Assembly (NCBI GenBank): GCA_900316305.1
Contig: ONCM01000004.1
Location: 25,132-89,131, forward strand
Source of the DNA: an uncultured Bacteroidales bacterium
Lineage (GTDB): Bacteria; Bacteroidota; Bacteroidia; Bacteroidales; WCHB1-69
Direction of reading: 5' to 3'
DNA: 64,000 nucleotides
The position numbers and the translations under genes are program-made. Below, in pieces: positions 22,001 to 28,789 of this stretch (its first letter is position 1; each line of letters starts with the position of its first letter). The notes beneath the pieces were generated by a model. That model was given only the letters and a program-made list of their open reading frames with translations, was not told where the DNA came from and searched no databases.

Positions 22001-25000
22001 GAAGCATGCACTGACATTGGAAGAATCTGTCAATGAGCCGACGATACCGCCGACGTAATCGTCTGACTTCGATTCGCAGACAGTACCCGCGTTGAAGCAC
22101 CCGTTGATGCGGGTGCCTTTGGTACAAAGGCCTGCGATGCCGCCAATGTAGTTGCCCTCAGCGATGATGGTGCCCAAGTGCTCACAACCGTCGATAATAC
22201 CGTTATCCATCTTGCCCACGACGCCGCCGATATAGTTGCCATGCGAAGGAACCCTACTTTGTTCGTCCACATAGCAGCTGCGGATTTCCGACTGCGTGCC
22301 GTTGGAATAACCGGCAATGCAACCGACGTATGACATAATGGATTTATTGTAACTGTTGTTATAAGAGGTGTCGGCCACCAAGATGCCGTTGTGGTTGTAT
22401 CCTACGATGCCACCGACGGTGTCAATGGTAACACCGGGGTTAATTGACAAGTGCGAGCGACAAGAGTCGATAGTGCCGAAGTCGTTGTAGCCGCAGATGC
22501 CGCCGAAGCAGGAGCCGTGGGTATACGTGGCGTTCTCGATTTGGGTCATATCTGTCTGGCAACGAACAATGCGACCGTAGTGGTTGGTGCCACAGATGAA
22601 ACCGAGGTTGCGGCCGGTGACAGCAGAAAGCCTGCTGGGGCTATGGTAGTTAATGCCGACATCTTGAGTTATGAAACAGTTGCGGATGGTGCCGCTATTG
22701 TTGTATCCGCAGAGGATGCCGCGGTGGTCGCCCGTGGTATTATGGTTGGTGATGGCGCCAGCAATGGTGAGGTTCTTCACCGTGCCGCCGTTGATATAGC
22801 CGAAGAAGCCCTGATTGTCGCTTCCCGGAACGAGGAAGCTTAAGACGGTGTGGTTGCCGCCGTCGAAATGGCCACGGAAGGGACGGGTCTTGGTACCGAT
22901 AGAGGTCCACAGGTCAAGGACATTGTAAGGTTGCCCACTACTGGTGGTGCCATGGAAAGCGAGGTCAACATCGGCCGTTAATTTGAAGTAGAGGTTGCGG
23001 CCGCCGTCGGTGATTCTCACGCACGTCGAGGTATTGTTGGGTGTCGAAGTGAAGAAAGTTTGGTCGGTGTAACGATAATAACCAGACCCTTGGTTGATGA
23101 TGGTGCGGAATTTCTTTAATTCATCCGCATTTTTGATAATTATCGGATTCGCCTCGGTAAGGTTCACCCACAGCTGCACCTTGCGATAAACAGGATCGTT
23201 GGTACCGGCGCCCCGGAAGCCCAACGTAACAAAGCCCTGAGCAGGATGATTGTCGGTGCTGGGGATGGTGACGGCTATAAGGTTGTTGCTGGGAGTCGTC
23301 CCTATCGACACACAATTGCTGCCGCCAATACGTTGCCAGCTGCCGCCATCGGAATAATTCACCGAGAATTGGTGGGAGACGGTGCTGTAGGTCTCGGTAG
23401 TGTACAACTTGGCCCTCATGGCAGAGGCTTTGGAAAGTATGGCGTTGATGCTTTGAACGCCCTTGAGTTGGGGATAATAATCGTCTTGGTAGTACCAGAT
23501 ACTGTCGCTGCTGTCATCTCCCAACAGAGGTTTCATATATTGCTCTCCCATCATGGTATCAGTAGGCAAACCTTTGGCCACGCCTGTCTGATCGCTGCCG
23601 TCAATGCCACCTGCTGTTGACATTTGCTTGTCGTAGTAACAATTATGAATGGTTATGGGTGATGGGTTATTGGTTATTGAGGAGCCGACGATGGAGCCGA
23701 GATGGAGGCCAGTAGAGCGTACGGTGTTGGAAACGTAGCAATTTTGAATGGTTATGGGTGATGGGTTATTGGTTGTTGAGCCGTCTATGGCGCCGCAAAT
23801 ACCACCGACGTATTTCCTATTTTCACCATTAACGATTCCAGCGTTATAGCAATTCTGAAATTTGCATTCAGGATTCTGAATTAATCCCACGAGACCGCCG
23901 ACGTAATTGTCGACTAAGGCGTTGCCGGGTTGGGCAGTCACAATGCCAGTGTTGAAACAATTGTACATCGTACATTGTTCATTGTTCATTGTGCCTATAA
24001 GGCCGCCGATATAGGGACAATCGGCATTACCGGTGATGTCGCCTAAGTTGGCGGAATTCTTCACATTGCCATCCTTGGCGATAATACCGCCGATACATTG
24101 GATACCCATGACATCGACGTAGTTGAAGCAGCCGATGATGCTGTCGTCTGCGGTCAATGAGACACCGGCGATGCCGCCGACGGTAACACCGTACATGTTG
24201 TCGCTTGTATTATTATATTTTTTGACGGAGCAGTTCTCAATGCGACCGCCGTTGAGAATGGCGCAGACGGCACCGGCAGTGTCGGCACCGACGATGGTTT
24301 CGACAGTGATGTTTAGGTCATACACCTTGCCCGTAAGGGTGCCGAAAAGGCCGACCACAGACCGGGTTGAATTAAGTCGGGCGAGAGTATGGTTATTGCC
24401 AAGGAATGTGCCCGCGAACCGTTTCGTGCCGATAGGAATCCAGTTGGATGTGATATCGGACAAGTTGATGTCGTTGGTGAGGCTGAAGACGATGTCCTGC
24501 ACATAATGCGGAAGGAGATAGTCTTTATAGATTACCATGTAGTTCCCGTTCACGATGTTTCGCAGATTATTCAGATCATGAAAGTTGTCAACGGTCATCG
24601 TGTCGGACAGCGGGAGACTGTCTAACGCTAATCGTGGTGTGCAGGCGGCGATGGCGTCCATGCGGACGGACGAGCTGTCGGTCCAAGTCAGTCGAGGGTA
24701 GCGCCCCTCCTCGTAGAGCCAGTCGTCGTCGCCCATATACTCTCGCACAAGGGCTTCGGGACCGATGAAGTAGCGTGTAGCTACTTTTGTCGCCCCTTCA
24801 CAGACGGGATTGACATGGTAGTCGTTGTAAAACGTTGTATACGCTGATTCTACCTCCACTTGATTGCCAGTAAGCACACCGGCATTGTAACAATCTGTAG
24901 AGACGTGGTGCACCGCGTCTCTACAGTGTCCAACCAGGGGGTGTACGGTGCCATTGGCGGCCGTGATGTCCCCCGTGTTGAAGCATCGTTCGATGATGCA

Positions 25001-27274
25001 GGTATCGGCGTACACATGACCCACCAGACCGGCAGCGTACCCGCTGCCACTATTGACCACTTTGCAGCTGTTGAAACAGCCCGTGATGCGGATGCTGCTG
25101 AGTGCCTCACTGTCTGTTCCCACCGAGCCTATCAGAGCGGCACAGTTGTCGCCGTTGAACTGTAGGGGCGTACCTGCGTGTGCGCCCTTGACCACGGCGC
25201 AATTCTCGAAAGAACCGCCCATGACGTTGGTGGCCAAGGCGGCCGACGAACCTCTGCAGCCGGTGATGTGCGGGTCTTCGAGGATCAAATTGCTTATCTC
25301 GCCCTTGCTATAAACAAAGAGTGCACGATCGGTGCCGTTCGTCATCGTAAGGTTCATCAGCTTATGCCCCCGGCCGTCGTAAAAACCGGTGAAACAGGTG
25401 TCGGCGTTCTTGCCGATGGAGACCCAGTCACCCACGCTGGCAAGGTCGATGTCGGCGGTCTGTATCCAGTGAATGTGCGGAAGAGAGTCGTGAGGAATCA
25501 GGAAGCGGTGGTAAACGAAGTCCTGGTTTGCGTTGATGCCGTCGCGGAAGGCGAGGAAGTCTTCCAGATTGCTGATGAGGAAGGGGTTCTCGGCGGAACC
25601 GACGTACGGGGGGATGTTGATCACCGCATCGTAATAGCGGGTGCGTCCAGCCACCTCTACGGTGAGGCGCACCACACCCTGCTTTTGCAGATAGACATTC
25701 CAGCTGTTGTTGGGCGCATAGAACACTCTGCTGACAGCATCGGGCCAGAGACTGTCGATGGTCCACGTAACATCCAGACTGTCACACCCTTTCCACAGCG
25801 CGAAGGACTCGGTGAGGTTGGAGAGTTTCATGTGCTTGCGCTCTTGGTCATTCATGTTGTTGATGGTACTTTGGCCGTTGCCATTCGGTTTCATGAAGAC
25901 ATCGAGAAACGGAACGAGGGTGGCGGTCACAATGGAATCTTGGGGGTAATCCAATTCGAGGCGGTAGGTGACATTTATCGGATCGTTGAATGGATCCGGG
26001 TAGGGGTAAACATTGCACAGATAGGTGTTTTTCCACAAGCTGGGCTTCTGATTTTTGATGTCGAAATACATCATGCTGTAATAGGTCATGTCGTAGGTGC
26101 TGAGGGCTGCGGCACCCCTATTGGCCCGCCAATCTGCCGGCACCCATGACGATCCAGGAATTGACGGAAGGTCGCTCAGCTGCCAGTCGAAGTAGCAGGT
26201 GTCCACCCGGATGCTATCAACATCCGGATCATAGCTATTGGTGCTGTTAGGGGAGAGCGCATAGCCGTAGATGCCACCTATGTGGTTGTTGACAATTTCT
26301 TCGTCGGTGCCGATACCGCCGTGGGTCGGGTTTGCACCCGAGAGGGCTGTGCCGACCATATCGGTGGTGCGGACAATCATGGAGGAGTAGCACTGACGCA
26401 CGGTGCCCTTCTCCACCTTGCCGACCAAGCCGGCGACATAGTCACCGGTGCAATCGACATGCCCGGAAGCGAAGCAAACGCTGACTTCGGGCAATAGAGT
26501 GGAAGACTGCGCCCCCGCAGTTGTATCATCATACGCTGTCATCAGTCCGATGAAGCCGCCCACATTGCTGCCGTTTGTGCGGATGCTGCCCTCGAAGAAA
26601 CAGTCGTTGATATGGCCTCCGGAGAGTTCGCCCACCATACCTCCGATGTTGCTGGCACCACCTCTGATGTAGGAATTGACAATGCCGAGTTTTTCGATGT
26701 GTGCATCCCCCTCCATTTTCGAAAAGAAGCCTACACCCACAGTGCCGTCCGGACGGTCGATGTACATACCGCTGATCGTATGCCTATCACCGAGTAAGTA
26801 GCCTTTGAACACGCCAGTCTCGGGCCATACCGTCCAATTGGGGTCAATCTCGCCGTCGCAAGCGGCCAGATTCCCCTCGTTGAGGGTGATGTCATTCGGT
26901 ATCAAGAAATACTTACCTTCGCCGTAGGCGGGAATGGTGTCGTAGGTACCGCTGGTGGGAGGCGTTGTGCTACAGATCCACTCTTTGCTGTAGCCATATC
27001 TATAAAAGTAGAACTCGTTGCCAGTACTGAGGCAGTTGGCAAAGGCCACTAACTCTTCAGCCTTACGGATCCGGTACGGATTATTGGGCGTGCCATGACC
27101 ACCCTGTGCATTCGCCGTGCCCCCGGCGAACAGAAGCAAGCAGAAAGGCAGAAGAAGGAAGATGGTCTCTTCAGGGTGATTACGGCGATAGCGCCCTGCA
27201 CGGATGAGCATGCACGCAAGGGCTATGAGTACCAAAGCTCCAATAATCAGAAGGACAATCAGTTTTGTGGACAT
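13058..27274 (-). CDS. Giant surface protein with GLUG, MBG and FISUMP domains
   Basis: One uninterrupted frame encodes 4738 residues. In order: two hydrophobic segments (residues 4-24 and about 37-57, the second ending TANAQ like a signal-peptide cleavage site); more than twenty GLUG-type repeats (VGGLVG...NCYNAG) to about residue 2365; a SprB-like segment ending DSLGCYQDKQIKV near 2700; three YDGT-type repeats (about 2715-3066); ten MBG units (TVTADNKSKTYGDSDP type) interleaved with two related repeats at about 3067-4000; a Cys-containing linker region; and a C-terminal FISUMP domain (GTQCWFTENLQW, GICPDGWAV, GVRCIRKISQ). No T9SS C-terminal signal is visible. It is probably a fibrous adhesin-like surface protein. 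An ATG at 27211 would give a single ordinary signal peptide and is a fair alternative start. Confidence 0.88.
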   Translation of the reverse strand: MSTKLIVLLIIGALVLIALACMLIRAGRYRRNHPEETIFLLLPFCLLLFAGGTANAQGGHGTPNNPYRIRKAEELVAFANCLSTGNEFYFYRYGYSKEWICSTTPPTSGTYDTIPAYGEGKYFLIPNDITLNEGNLAACDGEIDPNWTVWPETGVFKGYLLGDRHTISGMYIDRPDGTVGVGFFSKMEGDAHIEKLGIVNSYIRGGASNIGGMVGELSGGHINDCFFEGSIRTNGSNVGGFIGLMTAYDDTTAGAQSSTLLPEVSVCFASGHVDCTGDYVAGLVGKVEKGTVRQCYSSMIVRTTDMVGTALSGANPTHGGIGTDEEIVNNHIGGIYGYALSPNSTNSYDPDVDSIRVDTCYFDWQLSDLPSIPGSSWVPADWRANRGAAALSTYDMTYYSMMYFDIKNQKPSLWKNTYLCNVYPYPDPFNDPINVTYRLELDYPQDSIVTATLVPFLDVFMKPNGNGQSTINNMNDQERKHMKLSNLTESFALWKGCDSLDVTWTIDSLWPDAVSRVFYAPNNSWNVYLQKQGVVRLTVEVAGRTRYYDAVINIPPYVGSAENPFLISNLEDFLAFRDGINANQDFVYHRFLIPHDSLPHIHWIQTADIDLASVGDWVSIGKNADTCFTGFYDGRGHKLMNLTMTNGTDRALFVYSKGEISNLILEDPHITGCRGSSAALATNVMGGSFENCAVVKGAHAGTPLQFNGDNCAALIGSVGTDSEALSSIRITGCFNSCKVVNSGSGYAAGLVGHVYADTCIIERCFNTGDITAANGTVHPLVGHCRDAVHHVSTDCYNAGVLTGNQVEVESAYTTFYNDYHVNPVCEGATKVATRYFIGPEALVREYMGDDDWLYEEGRYPRLTWTDSSSVRMDAIAACTPRLALDSLPLSDTMTVDNFHDLNNLRNIVNGNYMVIYKDYLLPHYVQDIVFSLTNDINLSDITSNWIPIGTKRFAGTFLGNNHTLARLNSTRSVVGLFGTLTGKVYDLNITVETIVGADTAGAVCAILNGGRIENCSVKKYNNTSDNMYGVTVGGIAGVSLTADDSIIGCFNYVDVMGIQCIGGIIAKDGNVKNSANLGDITGNADCPYIGGLIGTMNNEQCTMYNCFNTGIVTAQPGNALVDNYVGGLVGLIQNPECKFQNCYNAGIVNGENRKYVGGICGAIDGSTTNNPSPITIQNCYVSNTVRSTGLHLGSIVGSSITNNPSPITIHNCYYDKQMSTAGGIDGSDQTGVAKGLPTDTMMGEQYMKPLLGDDSSDSIWYYQDDYYPQLKGVQSINAILSKASAMRAKLYTTETYSTVSHQFSVNYSDGGSWQRIGGSNCVSIGTTPSNNLIAVTIPSTDNHPAQGFVTLGFRGAGTNDPVYRKVQLWVNLTEANPIIIKNADELKKFRTIINQGSGYYRYTDQTFFTSTPNNTSTCVRITDGGRNLYFKLTADVDLAFHGTTSSGQPYNVLDLWTSIGTKTRPFRGHFDGGNHTVLSFLVPGSDNQGFFGYINGGTVKNLTIAGAITNHNTTGDHRGILCGYNNSGTIRNCFITQDVGINYHSPSRLSAVTGRNLGFICGTNHYGRIVRCQTDMTQIENATYTHGSCFGGICGYNDFGTIDSCRSHLSINPGVTIDTVGGIVGYNHNGILVADTSYNNSYNKSIMSYVGCIAGYSNGTQSEIRSCYVDEQSRVPSHGNYIGGVVGKMDNGIIDGCEHLGTIIAEGNYIGGIAGLCTKGTRINGCFNAGTVCESKSDDYVGGIVGSLTDSSNVSACFNSGLVMGRYFVGGLIGHLSEACHFTDCYHTGIVKGISQVGGIVGSQLDPTVASGYGYSAGWVEGSSMVGAVCGYTSDTTMFHNLHYDKQMCSYKGVNEEDVTGVTAHSTSEMMGVTFGSDRPWIYGEGMYPRLSTISNTDASQVSALALQIGDIYNLSFSPDTSYTLPSYTPVTGTNFKWSKVKNSDNAATLSGTTLTPSGMRNFMRIKATKSIFSNGENHTIPLRAVQLSFGISEQQPLIVNSVGFPQLRIYIKNGQTFYYSNGSFYGSNQLLTDATPIPADADGFYFRLNNDVNYIDYSWLPIGTEEHPFRGYLDGGGHAVHVSFINTSEDLDFWGLFGYLQGRVKNLFLYDVSLLSANNRVGALAGYCNGTVSHCGTLSSCSSTPVVKGQTAVGGLIGEAFFSQIFDCYNGSNVRGNQSVGGIVGLIDNEELINDNYLGSIKQSFNYGMVSGSDNDSRVGGMIGSIQNSEFRIQNCYNTGAINGKTQVGGLAGALYNAQCTMYNCYNAGYVSGDTVTDPFVNLIQNSSFNIHHCYFDKQLCPLKDKHLQDAEGPTAHSTAEMIGDSLKTELGDTYWSYNENEYPRLKTIQNSEFIIHNSPAAIASVKPIYLPGHMTVNNIVADFTADTTADAKWYRYGTGTALNTPDPETTNGEFSLFTCGEDSLMVVLSGSISCERRVMPLNVAAANIKIDTILACSAYAWKPTNDHTEILDEPGFYSYSPEGEDCDSTKAIELFFSTPLETTLAKQDACMDSYWSKYGHNIGFLKATVIGGGFSTEHTSTEYTYEWSRANGTIDNESFIAGHPDSLRYLSSDTYYLTTTDINAPLCQAHDTILVDEYSFNYLATKWGNCVDTDDGWIELVIRQFEFNRDGSPYSIMCWDSNHRLIADDTIPALNPPDESGVPKGYDTLFNLANGLYYITITDSLGCYQDKQIKVNDPINPKMTLRAKGFKKVYDGIPVSLNSINVVEYDDNWKVPERAEYYVTSDQWRQLALRIGDSLIVSLSNPDMMIKDVDSVRNKIVGWSIKDAETGKDKTCLYHFYPIDSCIVIVPATLTLFTGSATKEYDGTELTSYDWNVQGLQNGEHVWCMPSASLTDVGSSPNTCYIDWGNPGPWDENIAQQKNYTVINHFGTLTVTPNTQPITLTAKSASKKYDGTALTNDTVVATGLPNDFYVEATTSGSQTDVGTSANEVTSYVIKNANGETKTDYFTNVTTVAGTLTVEPTDLFITTPSATKPYDGTALTAAFDPSTGAGSISGLASNESITVTTTGSQTEVGESANTYTIDWGTTNPNNYEISDNLGVLKVTPAPVTVTADNKSKTYGDSDPELTATVTGTVESDVIDFTLSREAGETTGTYPISVTLGTNPNYTVTATPGTFTITRATATVTADDKEKVKDAIDPELTATVSGLQNNDAASVITYTLNREAGETVGTYAITPSGDAVQGNYDVTYVPGTLTITSSTEVVVRIVGHSNTTAYDGEGHSVNGYDVVSISNPDYTENDFDFNGTTTEAERTYVGTSYMGLAAGQFINNNGSFDVTFIVTDGYQTITPAPATVVADNKSKTYGETDPTLTATVTGSVESETIAFTLSRAEGENAGTYPITVTLGSNPNYEVTATNGTFTINRKAATVTAHDTAKAYGDPDPEFSATISGTLENDAIAFTLSRAEGEDVGTYAITPSGNAVQGNYNVNYVPGTLTITSSDAIEVRIAGHRDTAVYNGVEHSVIGYDVVSVSNPSYTEHDFTFSGSASAARTDVGTTPMGLNANQFSNTNTNFPHVNFIVTEDGWQTITKAPATVTADDSSKTYGNTDPTLTATITGTVEGDTIAFSLSREAGETVGTYPITVTLGNNPNYEVTPTNGTFTINKRPATITAENVSKTYSDTDPELTATIVGSVEGDAIAFSLSRAEGENAGTYPITVTPGYNPNYEVTPTNGVFFIDKKPAMVTAIDNSKTYGTPDPEFSVSVEGSVEGDTIAFTLSRAEGENAGTYPITVTLGNNPNYDVTTITGTFTINKKPATVTANNASKTYGNSDPTLTATVIGSVGSDAIAYTLSRSEGENAGTYPISVTLGNNPNYEVTTTSGTFTINKKPATVVANNKGKIYGNADPTLTATVTGTVGSDVIAFTLSRTEGENVGTYPISVTLGSNPNYEVATVPGSFTITPATAMVMADNKEKVRGTPDPPLTATVTGLKNGDSESVISDTITREPGDTVGTYAITPSGAIKQGNYNITYLPGVLTIVDDTLIVVGTLETVTVNGCTASDAPAPYTTVEGLESAGLTIQGDCPGDLHISSHDVHTGAACSSVTRYYTISDGCSDSVTVSQVINITHNEAPHEVGEPVPTSSEVYCYVDEIIPPHENSNIAMPMVVDTCGNVLEPGEPTLSNNYQSSSCTGDFTYNYTYQDCAGKVFQWYYTYHVLPSQLHFTDNDLTDVTLGNACYSADVTSHLKTNGDVWNMYSTDCNNIHSLSVTSEDVVESASNCSWKVTRTFTITNGCVTETKTQSVSGGNTTAPTFAAPNNITVFRNLDSTYDIDPAITGTVSNVSATCSTADTTYQDSAPATNPDGSLTIVRSWTMTDTCQNATTKEQTITVKPASVTVTITGNTASKTYNGSEQSVTGYTVNIPTGTTLTENDIVGPEAVARGTNVTSENGGKYMMGLTAEQFSATNTNYDVSFDVTDGWLKITKKSISISLDSSKVYDGEIFTVTADQLHVTGLVEGQSLSGQLWTSSAAPGVYVSHDGSSQAFMETGTIEKSLFVLDATSSNVTSSYAPAFDVTLLIEQNLAECSGMEFYGHIYDAVRIGTQCWFTENLQWATGKHKAFGDDDANVEKFGYLYSWYTAMGVPENDNNAVPATQIGYDGEPYVQGICPDGWAVANEADFALLNATAGGTELLKDPGTQYWLSGHEGTVPNTGFNARANGHFNSVSQRYEDQLTGSYFWMPGTNTSTFNSAVIQYYCNEGLFSNHPKTDLQGVRCIRKISQ
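15275..18075 (-). repeat. Array of ten MBG-domain repeats within the giant gene
   Basis: Ten coding units of about 75-80 codons share KTYG(N/D)xDPxLTATVxG, LSRxEGExxGTYPIxVTLGxNPNY and GTFTI segments. Several are nearly identical at the DNA level, for example around 15,780-16,080. Two AYDGEGHSV/VYNGVEHSV-type units interrupt the array. Such direct repeats are prone to recombination and assembly collapse, so the copy number may vary between isolates. Confidence 0.85.
20196..20718. repeat. Cluster of AT-rich word repeats inside the giant coding sequence
   Basis: Five runs at 20196-20229, 20390-20422, 20479-20510, 20566-20598 and 20681-20718 consist of tandem words such as AATTCTG, TGAATGATGAA and TGTACATTG. 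They are read in frame as peptides such as QNSEFIIHNS, QNSSFNIHH, NAQCTMYN and QNSEFRIQN, most lying just before a CY(N/F) motif of a GLUG repeat. The same words fill intergenic spaces at 5640-5675, 47738-47788 and 59136-59150. Confidence 0.8.
23640..23994. repeat. Second cluster of in-frame word repeats in the giant gene
   Basis: Runs at 23640-23680 and 23740-23780 are near-identical ATGGTTATGGGTGATGGG-type repeats read as TNNPSPITI(Q/H)N. Runs at 23850-23886 and 23958-23994 are read as QNPECKFQN and NNEQCTMYN. Each falls just before a CY or CFN motif. The GGTTATGGGTTATTGG words also occur in intergenic DNA at 43905-43935 and 52558-52600. Confidence 0.8.
24897..24924. repeat. 28-bp palindromic repeat, copy 4, in frame inside the giant gene
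   Basis: Arms GTAGAGACG and CGTCTCTAC flank the core TGGTGCACCG. It is read on the minus strand as CRDAVHHVST between VHPLVGH and DCYNAG of a GLUG repeat. With its flanking T and A it spans 30 bp, which keeps the frame. Confidence 0.92.
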
Positions 27275-27284
27275 TTCTTTAATG

Positions 27285-27395
27285 GTTATAGGTTATAGGT
27301 TATTGGTTATTGGTTTTTCATCGTTTTTCATCGTAATTCATCGTTTTTCATCGTAATTCATCGTTTTTCATCGTAATTCATCGTAATTCTTCATC
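27285..27395. repeat. Word repeats upstream of the giant gene
   Basis: GGTTATAGG/GGTTATTGG words (27285-27318) are followed by TTCATCGTTT/TTCATCGTAA in tandem with a 10-bp period (to 27395). They fill much of the 282-bp gap between the AraC-type gene and the giant gene. Confidence 0.75.
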
Positions 27396-27410
27396 GTTAA
27401 AACGAAGCGG

Positions 27411-27418
27411 CAAAAGTA
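27411..27418 (-). promoter_or_regulatory. -7 box for the giant gene
   Basis: Minus-strand TACTTTTG (TAnnTTTG) lies 137 bp before the ATG at 27274. The long leader between them holds the 10-bp TCATCG repeats. Confidence 0.5.
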
Positions 27419-27514
27419 CTATATTATTATAAAACCATTTTTCCTTTGGCGGAAAATTCCACGAAAGGAAAAGGATTTTTCGGTTATAGGAAAAGGAATA
27501 CGATAAGAGGAAAC

Positions 27515-27542
27515 GTAGAGACGCAAAATTTTGCGTCTCTAC
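27515..27542. repeat. 28-bp palindromic repeat, copy 5
   Basis: Arms GTAGAGACG and CGTCTCTAC flank the core CAAAATTTTG, making a perfect 28-bp palindrome. It lies 14 bp after the stop of the AraC-type regulator gene (minus strand). Confidence 0.95.
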
Positions 27543-27556
27543 AACGTGCGGGTACG

Positions 27557-28675
27557 TTACATTATCCGGTAACTCGATGGCGTCTCCTTCCCCTGCGCCT
27601 TGAAGGCCTTGGTCATGGAGGCTTGGGAGGAGAAACCGCAGCGCGCGGCGATGTCGGCGAGGCGCTCGTTGGGGTGTTGGTGGATAAGGCTGATGGCGTG
27701 GCGCACGCGGTGCTGGCTGATCATGTCGTAGAACGACTGGTAGCCGCTGCGGCGGATCACCTCGGCGAGGTACTTGCTGTTGGTGCTCAGGCGCGAGATG
27801 AGCACGTCACTGGTGATGTGCGGCTCGGTAAAGATTTTCTCTTCCGTGAGCAGGATTTCCAAACGACGGGCAAGGTCGTCGAAGCGGGCGTTGGTTACCT
27901 GCCGGACGGCGCTGTCTGAAGGTGTCGGAAGCTCCTTCTCTTCAGGGATTTCTGTCTGTTCCGGCAATCCCGACACTACCTTTCGCCATGGGTTCAGCGT
28001 GAGGATGCAGAACCCGACATTGCCGATGACGAACAGGATGTCGCGACCGAACTTCACCCACGGGTCGTCGGCGTAGAAATTGATGGCCAACAGCACGAGA
28101 ACCAGCGTGGGCACCCAGCGGATGAGGTTGGCGAAGCGCACGGGGAAGTCGTCGCTGTCTGCGTATTGGTCCTCGTTGGCACGCCGCACGGCGTTCCTGA
28201 TTCTCAGCGCCATGCGCACGGAGAGACTGAAGTAGGCAACGAAGAGGAGGCTCACCGCCCCCACGCTCCAAACACGCCACCCTTCGGGCATGTCAATAAG
28301 GTTTACCGCCTGCAGGAACATCGGCAGCAACACTAATATGGCGGGAATAAACAGCCAGTAGCCATTGAGCCGGTGCTTGATTTCGGGGAAAAAGTAGTCC
28401 TCGCACATGATGAGCATCTGGATGGAGAAGAAGAGCAACGAGAAAGCGTTGACGTATAGCAGCGCGTCGCTGTCGCCAATCTGCAGCAGGTAAGGAAGTT
28501 CGAAGATTTGCAGCAAGTAGATGATTCCCACCGCTTTCCGGGCCGGAAACAGTTCGTGATAATGCTCCTTGTATGCCTCTGGCTTGTAGAACCACTTCAG
28601 CAACCACCCGTAGAGATGGGTGATGATGAAGGCCAGGTTGGCGGAGAATAGTATCATGTAGGTGGTGTCAGTCAT
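27557..28675 (-). CDS. Membrane-embedded AraC-family regulator
   Basis: The 372-residue protein has about six predicted membrane segments in residues 1-230 (for example YMILFSANLAFIITHLYGWLL and VGAVSLLFVAYFSLSV) and a C-terminal AraC-type double helix-turn-helix (about 270-372, ending ADIAARCGFSSQASMTKAFKAQGKETPSSYRIM). Proteins of this layout are common in Bacteroidota and are thought to sense a signal in or across the inner membrane and control transcription; the ligand is unknown. It may regulate nearby surface-protein genes, but nothing here proves that. Its upstream gap is filled by the 24-bp word repeat at 28690. Confidence 0.88.
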   Translation of the reverse strand: MTDTTYMILFSANLAFIITHLYGWLLKWFYKPEAYKEHYHELFPARKAVGIIYLLQIFELPYLLQIGDSDALLYVNAFSLLFFSIQMLIMCEDYFFPEIKHRLNGYWLFIPAILVLLPMFLQAVNLIDMPEGWRVWSVGAVSLLFVAYFSLSVRMALRIRNAVRRANEDQYADSDDFPVRFANLIRWVPTLVLVLLAINFYADDPWVKFGRDILFVIGNVGFCILTLNPWRKVVSGLPEQTEIPEEKELPTPSDSAVRQVTNARFDDLARRLEILLTEEKIFTEPHITSDVLISRLSTNSKYLAEVIRRSGYQSFYDMISQHRVRHAISLIHQHPNERLADIAARCGFSSQASMTKAFKAQGKETPSSYRIM

Positions 28676-28689
28676 TGTGAGGTTGCTAG

Positions 28690-28789
28690 TTTACAAGTTT
28701 AGGAGTTTAGAAGTTTACAAGTTTAGGAGTTTAGAAGTTTACAAGTTTAGGAGTTTAGAAGTTTACAAGTTTAGGGGCTTAGAAGTTTA
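28690..28789. repeat. Tandem AGTTTANN word repeat (24-bp period)
   Basis: About four copies of a 24-bp unit built of three 8-bp words (TTTACAAG, TTTAGGAG, TTTAGAAG) occupy the gap between two minus-strand genes. The same words recur at 12966-13016. Confidence 0.85.

Noticed and set aside
25178-26149. 323-codon plus-strand frame
   Set aside because: Antisense to the GLUG region of the giant gene; no family features.
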